Below are positions 33,797-41,350 of a stretch of DNA of 64,000 nt, in pieces (positions within the stretch are counted from its first letter, which is position 1; the number at the start of each line of letters is the position of its first letter). Below the pieces are notes generated by a model. That model searched no databases. It was given only the letters and a program-made list of their open reading frames with translations, and was not told where the DNA came from. Origin of the DNA: Thioalkalivibrio sp. ALJT (GTDB lineage: Bacteria; Pseudomonadota; Gammaproteobacteria; Ectothiorhodospirales; Ectothiorhodospiraceae); NCBI RefSeq assembly GCF_000381825.1, contig NZ_KB907122.1, positions 62,001 to 126,000 of the forward strand, read 5' to 3'. The position numbers and the translations under genes were made by a program.

Positions 33797-35140
33797 GTGA
33801 ACACCTTGCGCTGGCCGCAACTGTTCGCCTACGGCGGCCTGGGCATGCCGCTGGCGGTACTCGGGTTGCCGCTGTACGTATTCCTGCCGGCGCACTACGC
33901 CGAGCACACCGGACTGGGAGTCACCCTGGTCGGCCTGTTCCTGCTCCTGGCGCGACTACTGGATGTCGTCACCGACCCGCTGGTCGGCCACCTGTCCGAC
34001 CGCATTCCCGGCGCCTGGCGCCGCCGCGTGGTCATGCTGGCCGGCGTACCCCTGCTGCTGATCGCTGCACCCTTCCTGTTCCTTCCACCACCCGAAGCCG
34101 GTGCCGGCTATCTGCTACTGTTCAGCACCCTGGTCTACCTCGGCTGGACCCTGGTCGCCCTGCCCTATGCGGCATGGGGCGCCGAGCTGTCCGGCGATTA
34201 CCACGAGCGCTCGCGCATCACCGCCGCGCGCGAGGGCTTTGTCGTGCTGGGCACGGTCACGGCGGCCGCCCTGCCCGCCGTTCTCGGGCTGCAGGACGAC
34301 GCCGGCGCCGCACTGGCCGCATTGGCCGTACTGCTCTGGGTCCTGCTGCCACTGGCCTTTGTGGTCCTGCTCTGGCGAGTACCGGAACGGCCGGGGCGCC
34401 TGAAACCCGTACCCTGGCGCGCCGGTTGGGGGCTGTTGCTCGGCAATCGGCCGTTCCGGCGTCTGATCCTCGCCTGGATTCTCAATGGCACGGCCAACGC
34501 GATCCCGGCCACGCTGTTCCTGTTGTTCATTACCCATGTGCTCGAGGCACCGGAGCATGCCGGACCGCTACTGCTGGTCTATTTCGCCACCGGTATCCTC
34601 GCCCTGCCCGTGTGGTTGCGGCTGGCGCGCCGCCTGCCCAAGCATCGGGTCTGGACGCTTTCCATGCTGCTGGCATCCAGTTTCTTTATCTGGGTCCCGT
34701 TCCTCGGCTCCGGCGATGTGCTGGCGTTCTACATAATCACCGTGCTCACCGGCCTCAGCCTGGGCGTCGATCTCGCACTGCCGGCGGCGATGCAGGCGGA
34801 CGTGATCGACCAGGACACCGCCGATGGCGGCGGCGAGCGTGCCGGCCTGTTCTTCGGACTCTGGGGCATGGCCACCAAACTGGCCCTCGCCCTCGCCGTC
34901 GGCCTCAGCTTCCCGCTACTGGGACTGGCCGGCTTCTCGGCCGAAGGCGACAATGGCCCCACCGCACTGCTGGTTCTGGCGCTGGCCTATGCCGGGCTGC
35001 CGGTCCTGTTCAAACTCGCAGCAATGATCCTGATCTGGCATTTCCCGATCGACGCCGACACCCAGCATGCCCTGCGCGAGCGCATCCACGCGCGCGAACA
35101 GGCCTCTTCACCCGCCCCATCCGGAGGACCCACCCCATGA
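33797..35140 (+). CDS. MFS transporter (glycoside-pentoside-hexuronide-like)
   Basis: The 447-residue product has about twelve hydrophobic helices. It carries the cation-symporter loop LLLARLLDVVTDPLVGHLSD and PYAAWGAELSGDYHERSRIT, typical of the melibiose/GPH branch. It starts at a GTG right after the CFA gene stop and its stop overlaps the next start. In related operons the MFS gene is constant but its substrate is unknown. Confidence 0.85.
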   Translation: MNTLRWPQLFAYGGLGMPLAVLGLPLYVFLPAHYAEHTGLGVTLVGLFLLLARLLDVVTDPLVGHLSDRIPGAWRRRVVMLAGVPLLLIAAPFLFLPPPEAGAGYLLLFSTLVYLGWTLVALPYAAWGAELSGDYHERSRITAAREGFVVLGTVTAAALPAVLGLQDDAGAALAALAVLLWVLLPLAFVVLLWRVPERPGRLKPVPWRAGWGLLLGNRPFRRLILAWILNGTANAIPATLFLLFITHVLEAPEHAGPLLLVYFATGILALPVWLRLARRLPKHRVWTLSMLLASSFFIWVPFLGSGDVLAFYIITVLTGLSLGVDLALPAAMQADVIDQDTADGGGERAGLFFGLWGMATKLALALAVGLSFPLLGLAGFSAEGDNGPTALLVLALAYAGLPVLFKLAAMILIWHFPIDADTQHALRERIHAREQASSPAPSGGPTP

Positions 35141-35718
35141 GACCACGCCATCGCATCATTCCCGCTGCCCTTACCCTGGTGCTGGCACTGTTCCTCGCCC
35201 TGCCGACCCAGGCGGAAACCGAGATCAGCGGCGTAACATTTGCCGACACCATCACCATCGACGACACCGAAATTCCCCTGCGCGCCGGACGCCTGTACCG
35301 CTACACCGTGTTTCGCGTTTACGTGGGCGCGCTGTACATCCCCGAGGACGTTAAACCGGATGCAGTCCTGACCGCGGACGTCCCCAAACGCCTGGAGCTG
35401 GAATACCTGCGTGCGATCAGCGCCGACGACTTCCGCCGCAGCGGCAACCGCCTGCTCGAAGACCAGCAGGACGAGGAGACCCTGGACGCCATGGCCGACC
35501 GTCTGGAAACCTTCAATGCTGCCTACCGCGACATGGAGGCGGGCGACCGCTACGCGCTGGAATACCGCCCCGGACACGGGACCCGTCTGCTGCAAAACGG
35601 CACGCAGCTGGTCGAGGTTCCCGGCGCCGATTTCGCCGAGATCTACTTCGGCATCTGGCTGCACCCGGAAAACCCGCTGTCCCGCCGCTTCCGCGACACC
35701 CTGATCGGGGAAAGCTGA
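35137..35718 (+). CDS. Chalcone-isomerase-like periplasmic protein
   Basis: The 193-residue product has a signal peptide (ALTLVLALFLALPTQA) and a chalcone-isomerase-like fold pattern: EISGVTFADTITIDDTEIPL, YRYTVFRVYVGALYIPED, LELEYLRAISADDFRRS, and DFAEIYFGIWLHPENPLSRR. Bacterial members lack flavonoid activity and may bind fatty acids. It closes the operon. Confidence 0.85.
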   Translation: MRPRHRIIPAALTLVLALFLALPTQAETEISGVTFADTITIDDTEIPLRAGRLYRYTVFRVYVGALYIPEDVKPDAVLTADVPKRLELEYLRAISADDFRRSGNRLLEDQQDEETLDAMADRLETFNAAYRDMEAGDRYALEYRPGHGTRLLQNGTQLVEVPGADFAEIYFGIWLHPENPLSRRFRDTLIGES

Positions 35719-36002
35719 GCGCCTGCCGGCATCCGGGCAGCACCCGACCGCCTGACGCACAGGAAGGCACAGCCTTCGGGCCCGGCGCCCTGCGCGCCCG
35801 GGCCGGCGGCCGCCAACTCCTGCAGCCCCGGCCCGCACATTTCCTGAATTTGGACCATGATCGCGCAAGTTAGCCGCTTAAAGGGGAGCTTTCCGTGGAG
35901 GTCCCGTATCGGGGCATACGCCCGATCGACCCCCCCTGCGCGGACAGGAGACAGGCAAGGGCGGACGTCAACCATGAACGATTCGGATTAGGGAACCATC
36001 CA

Positions 36003-36170
36003 CAGGAGCCCGGCGGGTTGGGGGCTGATCGGCTGCGCATGGGCAGGCGAGCGGCCTTCTCTTCGCGCGCTCTCGTTCCATGGCCCCAACGCTGCGCCTC
36101 GAGAGACCGCAAAGAGGCGTCACGTCCCCACACGATCACGCCGATCGACCCGACCCGACAGGTTCCTGGC
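36003..36170 (+). repeat. Dispersed palindromic element, copy D
   Basis: Core GGCTGATCGGCTGCGCATGG, CTCTCGTTCCATGGCCCCAA and GCGCCTCGAGAGACCGCAAA, ending GACCCGACAGGTTCCTGG. It lies in the 545-bp gap between the chalcone-isomerase-like and GNAT genes; the rest of that gap has no gene. Confidence 0.85.
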
Positions 36171-36263
36171 GATGAACTAAACTCTTCTGTCCGGGGTCGA
36201 GACCACGCAGCTCCAGGGCGCCATCCAGCGACACCCGACCAAGGCACTCCGGAGGAGAACCCC

Positions 36264-36737
36264 ATGCAGCAACACATCACCTTCCGGGAAGCCAGCTGGC
36301 CTGCCGACGCTGCCCCCCTGTCCCGCATCCGCCGCGAGGTCTTTATCGAGGAACAACACGTACCCGAGGCCCTGGAGTTCGATGGCCTCGACGCCGCCGC
36401 CTTGCACTGGCTGGCCAGCGGGCCGGACCAGGAACCCATCGGAACCCTGCGCATGCTGCCGTCCGGGCAAATCGGACGCATGGCGGTACGCGCCGCCTGG
36501 CGCGGCCACGGCATCGGCTCCCGACTGCTGGAACACGCCCTCGCGGCTGCCGCCCGCCACGGCTGGCAGGAAGTCTGGCTGAATGCGCAGAACACGCGCA
36601 TCGGATTCTACGCCCGCCACGACTTTTTCGTCATCAGCGACCCCTTCGAGGACGCCGGCATCCCCCATCGCCGCATGCTCCACCGCATCCCGCGCCCGAC
36701 CACCCCCCACGCCTGCCCACACCCCCACACCCCGTAG
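36264..36737 (+). CDS. GNAT family N-acetyltransferase
   Basis: The 157-residue product has the acetyl-CoA-binding motif GRMAVRAAWRGHGIGSRLLE and the preceding ISRIRREVFIEEQHVPE-type segment (VFIEEQHVPEALEFDG). It ends in a His/Pro-rich tail. A GGAGGAG site precedes the ATG. The substrate is unknown. The gene after the next gap encodes a small protein often found appended to such acetyltransferases, suggesting a functional link. Confidence 0.88.
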   Translation: MQQHITFREASWPADAAPLSRIRREVFIEEQHVPEALEFDGLDAAALHWLASGPDQEPIGTLRMLPSGQIGRMAVRAAWRGHGIGSRLLEHALAAAARHGWQEVWLNAQNTRIGFYARHDFFVISDPFEDAGIPHRRMLHRIPRPTTPHACPHPHTP

Positions 36738-37016
36738 GAGCCTGCTTGCAGGCGGAGCCCCTGCCCGCATCTGACCCAGGCAGGGCCTTCGCCGGCGAGC
36801 CGGCTCCTGCAGCAGGCTTGCGGTGTTCCGGGTTGCTCGTCACGCCGGGTGCCGAGGCCCTGCCGATCCGCCTTTGCCGCCGCACCTTCAACTCCGTCGA
36901 ACGGCCCAAACGCTCCGCTCACGCCGTCGGGGCGGGACTGCAGCGGTCGCAATGATGCGAAGCCACATCCACTCCCCTATGCTGAAAGAAGAACCATCAA
37001 CCGCACCGAGCCGCCC
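36738..37016. repeat. REP-like hairpins in GNAT / downstream gap
   Basis: GTAGGAGCCTGCTTGCAGGC at the start of the gap and GCCGGCGAGCCGGCTCCTGC further on have the GTAGGAG...hairpin form of REP elements seen also near 42.9, 43.0 and 45.6 kb. Confidence 0.65.
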
Positions 37017-37499
37017 ATGACCGCCCCCGAACGCGACCCCACCCTGAGCGATGCCGAGGCCCGACTGGGTGCGCTCCTTTCCGCTGCCCACCGCCGCTTC
37101 TGGCTGCACGCACGAGTGGGCCTGCTCGCCGAGATCGCAGGGGCCGACCTGGGTACCGCACTGGCCGGTATCGCCCGCCGCCACCGCCATACCGATATCC
37201 GCCTGCTGGTCGACGACGACCTCGCGCTCAAGGAACAGCTGCCAAGCCTGGTCGAAAGCATCAAACGCCTGCCCAGCGCCATCTCGGTACGACGACTGGA
37301 CGCCAGCGAGGAAGGCCCGCAGACGCTGACTGCCATCGCCGACCACAACGGCTGGATGGAGCTGACCCAGGCTCGCGGGCGGCGCATCCTGCGCGGAGAT
37401 ATTGACGACCGCCCCGGAACCCAACGTGCCGTACAGGACTTCGAGGCCAACTGGATCCTGAGCGATGAAGCCATCGAACTCCGCCGCCTGCTCGTCTGA
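37017..37499 (+). CDS. Conserved hypothetical protein
   Basis: The 160-residue product is soluble with no signal. It has a helical first half (ARLGALLSAAHRRFWLHARV), a segment HTDIRLLVDDDLALKEQLPS and an end DFEANWILSDEAIELRRLLV. The pattern resembles a phospholipase-D-like or CoA-enzyme accessory fold but lacks an HKD motif. It lies between the GNAT gene and the secretin-domain gene, 10 bp before the latter. No function is assigned. Confidence 0.7.
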   Translation: MTAPERDPTLSDAEARLGALLSAAHRRFWLHARVGLLAEIAGADLGTALAGIARRHRHTDIRLLVDDDLALKEQLPSLVESIKRLPSAISVRRLDASEEGPQTLTAIADHNGWMELTQARGRRILRGDIDDRPGTQRAVQDFEANWILSDEAIELRRLLV

Positions 37500-37509
37500 G
37501 CCACGCACA

Positions 37510-38316
37510 ATGACCGCGCGTCGTCACCTGCTGCGGGGCCTCCTCGCCCTGACGGCCGGCAGCCTGATTCCCGGGATCGCCGGCGCACGCAACGAAGACG
37601 GCGAGGTCGCCGTTCTGCCATTGCAGCATCGTCCGGCGAACCGCCTGCTACCCGAACTCCAGGCCCTGTTTGGCGACACCGCCACACTGCGCGGCGACGG
37701 CTTCCGCCTGCTGGTGCGCGCCGATACCCGCACCCTGCAACAAATCCGCGAGATCGTCACCGAACTCGACACACCGGTCCAGGACCTCGTCCTCTCCGTG
37801 CGCCGCCACCACGACGCCCCGCGCCTCGAACGCGGCACCGGCCTCGAGTTCGAGAGCACCCCGGAAGGCGCCGAGGGCCGCATCACCACCCAGCGGCGGC
37901 GCACCACCCGCCGCGATGACCAGACCCGGCACCTGCGCCTGCGCGAAGGCCACGAGGCCATCATCCTGGTCGGCGAGACCCGTGCCGCCGGCTTCCGCAT
38001 CCTCCACAGTCGTGCCGGCGTCGGCATCGAGCCCCTGCTGCAGGAAACCAGCCGCGGCTTCCGCGTGCGCCCCCAGGTCCAGCCCGACGGCCGCATCCGC
38101 GTCGCCATCTCCCAGCTCCACGAACGCCCGTTCCCGCGCGGCGCCGTGGACCGCGACGCCATCGACACGCAGCTCACCCTGGAGCCGGGCACCTGGCACA
38201 CCCTCGGCGGTGTTCACACCGAAACCGACGCGACTGAACGCGGCCTCGCCTCCCGCCGCACCACCCGCGACCGCGACACCCTCACCCTCGAAATCCGCGT
38301 CGATCCCGCCCGCTAG
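37510..38316 (+). CDS. Exported protein with secretin N-domain-like region
   Basis: The 268-residue product starts with an Arg-containing signal (ARRHLLRGLLALTAGSLIPG). Residues 30-100 (EVAVLPLQHRPANRLLPELQ, LVRADTRTLQQIREIVTELD) match the small alpha/beta N1/NolW-type domain of secretins. No secretin pore domain follows; the rest is Arg/Thr-rich beta sequence ending LTLEIRVDPAR. It may be a secretin-like periplasmic accessory. No type II or IV secretion genes are adjacent. Confidence 0.7.
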   Translation: MTARRHLLRGLLALTAGSLIPGIAGARNEDGEVAVLPLQHRPANRLLPELQALFGDTATLRGDGFRLLVRADTRTLQQIREIVTELDTPVQDLVLSVRRHHDAPRLERGTGLEFESTPEGAEGRITTQRRRTTRRDDQTRHLRLREGHEAIILVGETRAAGFRILHSRAGVGIEPLLQETSRGFRVRPQVQPDGRIRVAISQLHERPFPRGAVDRDAIDTQLTLEPGTWHTLGGVHTETDATERGLASRRTTRDRDTLTLEIRVDPAR

Positions 38317-38520
38317 GGAAACACTGATCAATGTACACACTCGCGTTGGTACCCCAGGTTTTCCGAGACAAGGCGCGTCGTGCAACAGGTAGTGGTTCTA
38401 CCCGCCCGTTTTCGATGGATTCGGGGCGCAACGCAGGATCGGGGAACCTGGGGTGCCAACCCCACAAATCATTGAAAGCAGGGGCTCGGGCGCAAGTGTG
38501 TACATTGACTGTGTTTCCCT
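38316..38520. mobile_element. Small element with terminal inverted repeats
   Basis: The left end GGGAAACACTGATCAATGTA and right end (reverse complement GGGAAACACAGTCAATGTAC) are about 30-bp imperfect inverted repeats, continuing with ACACTCGCG/ACACTTGCG. An inner pair, ACCCCAGGTTTTCC and GGAACCTGGGGTGCC, also matches. At about 205 bp with no gene, it looks like a non-autonomous element. Its left end overlaps the stop codon of the upstream gene. A diverged relative of the inner part lies near 54,918-54,955. Confidence 0.6.
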
Positions 38521-38798
38521 GGCCAACTCCCATGATTCGCTTCGCTCATCAGCATCCTGCGGAATAGCACTGCCCGTAGGGTGCGTTGAGCCCCGCGAAA
38601 CGCACCCACAACGGCGGGAGTCACCCCTTCGACCAAACCCGACAAATGGCACGCCGACACACCCGATCATCGTCCCGGAAACCGCAACGCGGTTATCCGG
38701 GATATCCCCCGCCCGCCCGAACATACCCCTCTGGCACGCCCCCACACCGTGGTGATACAGTCGTTTAAACAATGTCTATACATCTTGCGGGTGGAGCA
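38521..38798. other. Intergenic region before mazE-like gene
   Basis: It contains GTAGGGTGCGTTGAGC with GCGAAACGCACCC (near 38577-38610), a common short repeat, and an AT-richer stretch (AAACAATGTCTATACATC) just before the antitoxin start that may hold its promoter/operator. No gene is seen. Confidence 0.45.
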
Positions 38799-39050
38799 AT
38801 GGCCGAGACACGACTGAACATCAAGCGCTGGGGCAACAATCTGGGCGTCCGGCTTCCTGCGGCCATCGCGCGCGCAGCGCACCTGGAGGCGGACCAATCC
38901 GTGATCGTCTCCGTCGAAGGCAACCAGATCGTAATCCGTCCGGAAACCACTCCATCCATGAGCCTGGAGGAACGCCTGAAAGGATTCGACCCGGACAAGC
39001 ATGGCGGCGAGGCCATGTGCACGGACGTGATTGGAAATGAACGATGGTAA
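38799..39050 (+). CDS. mazE: MazE-type antitoxin (AbrB/SpoVT domain)
   Basis: The 83-residue product has the swapped-hairpin AbrB/MazE domain: RLNIKRWGNNLGVRLPAAIA, SVIVSVEGNQIVIRPE. A disordered C-terminus (MSLEERLKGFDPDKHGGEAM) would wrap the toxin. It overlaps the mazF-like gene by seven bases. A GTGGAG site precedes the ATG. Confidence 0.9.
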   Translation: MAETRLNIKRWGNNLGVRLPAAIARAAHLEADQSVIVSVEGNQIVIRPETTPSMSLEERLKGFDPDKHGGEAMCTDVIGNERW

Positions 39051-39430
39051 AGGGTGCAGCACCCAAGGACTGGGTACCCCGGCGCCGTGACGTCATCTGG
39101 ATAGACTGCAACCCTCAGGCCGGGCGGGAAATGCGAGATATTCACCCCTTCCTGGTCCTGTCGCCGACCCAATTCAACGCCCACACCTCGCTGGTTCTGG
39201 GGCTCCCCATGACCACTGCCGATTACAATGCGACCAACCCCTTCGCCGTGGTCGCGGGCACGACGCCGGATGCAAGAACCAGCTACATCCTCTGCCACCA
39301 GGTAAAGTCCTTCGACTGGCGCCAACGCAACGCGACACCCCATCCAGCCGGACAAGTGCCGCAGGGGACCTACCGGGAAGCCTGCGCGGTCCTCAACCAG
39401 ATCCTCGAACTCTGCCCCGATCCCGCCTAG
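39044..39430 (+). CDS. mazF: MazF/PemK-type endoribonuclease toxin
   Basis: The 128-residue product has the family's opening WVPRRRDVIWIDCNPQAGRE followed by RDIHPFLVLSPTQFN, and the strands VLGLPMTTADYNATNPFAVV and SYILCHQVKSFDWRQRN. MazF toxins cleave mRNA at short motifs. The toxin-antitoxin pair sits next to the transposase and repeat arrays, in a patch with accessory character. Confidence 0.92.
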   Translation: MVKGAAPKDWVPRRRDVIWIDCNPQAGREMRDIHPFLVLSPTQFNAHTSLVLGLPMTTADYNATNPFAVVAGTTPDARTSYILCHQVKSFDWRQRNATPHPAGQVPQGTYREACAVLNQILELCPDPA

Positions 39431-39535
39431 CGGACGTTTGTCGTACGGGCGGGACTCACGTAGGCCGGCCGCGTCCACGTCACCATCAGAACCACGGGAA
39501 TCGGATCGCACCGAATCGACGGAATCGACGGGGTC

Positions 39536-39735
39536 AACGAATCGACGGGGTCAAACCTTGCCTTTTGCCCTCGAACGAATCGACGGGGTCAAACCTGACG
39601 AATCGACGGGGTCAAACCTTGCCTTTTGCCCTCGGGGACACAATCCGACTCACTCGCGAAAAATGACGAATCGACGGGGTCAAACCTTGCCTTTTGCCCT
39701 CGGGGACACAATCCGACTCACTCGCGAAAAATGCA
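39536..39735 (-). repeat. Tandem copies of the RAYT 3' end (left array)
   Basis: A unit of about 67 bp containing GACGGGGTCAAACCTTGCCT, the rest of the KGKV-stop coding end and ACACAATCCGACTCACTCGC is present at 39,600-39,664 and again at 39,667-39,733, where it is the real end of the transposase gene. Shorter copies of the GGGGTCAAACCTTGCC part occur at 39,536-39,598. Confidence 0.85.
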
Positions 39736-40525
39736 GGCCAAAATGGTCACCGATAGCTTTCAGCGTGTAGCCACCGGACGCATACGCGCGCCGAATGGCT
39801 TCATTCCTCGGGAAGCTTGCCTCCAGGGATTCGAGCGTCGGCGGCACAGGCCGCTGCTGGGCCTTGGGGTATTCCGGGTCCAAGTCCAGCCTGCCGGACT
39901 TACCTGCCAGCCGCGCCTCGACAAAGGCGTCGGAGCCAAGAAATAGCTGCGCATGCAGATCATTCCAGGGAGATGTGCGTCCGATTCCCTCCTGGACAAA
40001 CCGCCGATAGGCCTGCTGCCGGGAGGCGGCCGGGCCGAATTCGTCCAGCACGCGATCCGTCGATAGCCACGAGGCGGCATCCGAAAGGCCCGCGGTGGCC
40101 CGGTAGCTGCTCCACTCCCAGTCCGCAGGATCGTCGATCAGATGCGCGCGCACCGGATTGAGGACGATGTAGCGCGCCAATTCCAGAAGATACGACTCGC
40201 GCTCAACGAGTATCGCCTTGTACCGGCCTTGAAGCACATGACCGACACGCCGGTGACGGCGGTTGAACCGCTGCGTGTAAACGCCGTTCAGCCACTGCAT
40301 CCCCCGGCTCAGGTTCGCATCCGGCGTCTCTAGCAAAAGGTGATAGTGGTTGCCCATCAGGCAGTACGCGAAGACCACCCAGTTAAATCGCTCGACCGCC
40401 TGCGCCAGCGTTTCTTCGAAGCGCCGATGGTCAACGTCATCCAGATAGATCCAGTCCCGCCGATTGCCGCGCGCCGTCACGTGATACAGCGCCCACGGAT
40501 ACTCCAACCGCACCGATCGAGCCAT
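39680..40525 (-). CDS. REP-associated tyrosine transposase (RAYT, Y1 family)
   Basis: The 281-residue product has the IS200-like Y1 transposase signature: YPWALYHVTARGNRRDWIYL, AYCLMGNHYHLLLETPDANL with the HxH metal motif, and YKAILVERESYLLELARYIV with the catalytic Tyr region, then LNPVRAHLIDDPADWEWSSY. A C-terminal helix-turn-helix (YTLKAIGDHFGLHFSRVSRI) follows. RAYTs are associated with REP elements rather than moving as IS elements. Arrays of short repeats derived from its own 3' end lie on both sides in inverted orientation. Confidence 0.92.
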   Translation of the reverse strand: MARSVRLEYPWALYHVTARGNRRDWIYLDDVDHRRFEETLAQAVERFNWVVFAYCLMGNHYHLLLETPDANLSRGMQWLNGVYTQRFNRRHRRVGHVLQGRYKAILVERESYLLELARYIVLNPVRAHLIDDPADWEWSSYRATAGLSDAASWLSTDRVLDEFGPAASRQQAYRRFVQEGIGRTSPWNDLHAQLFLGSDAFVEARLAGKSGRLDLDPEYPKAQQRPVPPTLESLEASFPRNEAIRRAYASGGYTLKAIGDHFGLHFSRVSRIVSPRAKGKV

Positions 40526-40614
40526 CCCTGCTCTCTCCGTCTTGTCCCTGCCCCCCGCTAGTACACCCTAAAGCAGACCGATCCGACAAGCCGAGCACCG
40601 CCCACCAACCAGTC

Positions 40615-40645
40615 GGGCAAAAGGCAAGGTTTGACCCCTGAGGCT
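40615..40645 (+). repeat. Single right-side copy of RAYT-end repeat
   Basis: GGGCAAAAGGCAAGGTTTGA followed by CCCCTGAGG, the same unit as the tandem array at 41.0-41.2 kb, inverted with respect to the left array. Confidence 0.8.
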
Positions 40646-40702
40646 CCGCAGGCGAGGTTTGGCCGCGTCCAGCTGGCTCCGGACAGCCGGGGCCGGAAAC
40701 GA

Positions 40703-40730
40703 CGAGGGCCCCGGAATTCCGGGGCCCTCG
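40703..40730 (-). terminator. 28-bp perfect palindrome after small peptide gene
   Basis: CGAGGGCCCCGGAA and its exact reverse complement form an uninterrupted palindrome 33 bp downstream of the 47-residue peptide stop (minus strand). The following T run is weak (TCGTTTCC), so it is a probable but not ideal terminator. Confidence 0.6.
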
Positions 40731-40762
40731 AGCGGTTTGCGCTGACAGGATGCGGCGACCGG

Positions 40763-40906
40763 TCAGAACACCAGGGCGCTGGCCAGCGGAAACAGCAAGG
40801 TATCGAGCGCGATCACGACCGGCTCAATAACGCTCTCCAGCGTACTGAAAAGAGGGTTGAGGATCTCGAGACCACCGTTGAAAGCTTTGAGAGTAAATGA
40901 GGCCAT
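40763..40906 (-). CDS. Small hydrophobic peptide, 47 residues
   Basis: The ATG at 40906 follows TTGGAG with seven-base spacing. The peptide opens MASFTLKAFNGGLEILNPLF and goes on with STLESVIEPVVIALDTLLFP, ending in LASALVF. It is amphipathic to hydrophobic, with only one Lys and four acidic residues. A palindrome follows as a likely terminator. It is enclosed between copies of the RAYT-end repeat. It could be a membrane-active peptide; no family was recognised. Confidence 0.6.
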   Translation of the reverse strand: MASFTLKAFNGGLEILNPLFSTLESVIEPVVIALDTLLFPLASALVF

Positions 40907-41025
40907 GGCATTTCTCCAAGATATGGTATGGACGATCCATCCCGAGCGAGACAGCCGGGAAGCTTGGGCTTTTCGAGTATACCCGTTCGGCCGGCACGAC
41001 AACAATCGTGGAGGCCTGGGGTCTA

Positions 41026-41227
41026 CGCGAAATCCAAAGGTAGACCCCTGAGGTGCTCTGAAAGGCAAGGTTTGACCCCTGAGGTGCGCAGCCGGGCAAA
41101 AGGCAAGGTTTGACCCCTGAGGTGCGCGCGAAATCCAAAGGTAGACCCCTGAGGTGCTCTGAAAGGCAAGGTTTGACCCCTGAGGTGCGCAGCCGGGCAA
41201 AAGGCAAGGTTTGACCCCTGAGGCTGA
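41026..41227 (+). repeat. Two tandem 101-bp units of RAYT-end repeat (right array)
   Basis: Each unit contains CGCGAAATCCAAAGGTAGAC, then GAAAGGCAAGGTTTGACCCC and GGGCAAAAGGCAAGGTTTGA, each followed by CCCTGAGGTG. The period is 101 bp, with the second unit starting at 41,127. All copies are in the opposite orientation to the left array. Confidence 0.88.
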
Positions 41228-41275
41228 GGTGGCCTGAGGTGGCCCCACGCACGAACGGGGCCAGAAGGTGCGCAC

Positions 41276-41302
41276 AAAAAAACGGGGCCCCGGAGGGCCC
41301 CG
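41276..41302 (-). terminator. Rho-independent terminator of the porin gene
   Basis: On the minus strand CGGGGCCC, a TCC loop and GGGGCCCCG-type stem are followed by seven T. It is 48 bp beyond the porin stop and abuts the right repeat array. Confidence 0.88.
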
Positions 41303-41350
41303 CCAATACACACACAACTGTATTGTTATACCGCTCGAAGCGATTCGGGC

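Noticed and set aside
41026-41227. Repeats considered as a CRISPR array
   Set aside because: Only two 101-bp units with no spacers of varied sequence, no cas genes, and the units match the end of the adjacent transposase gene.
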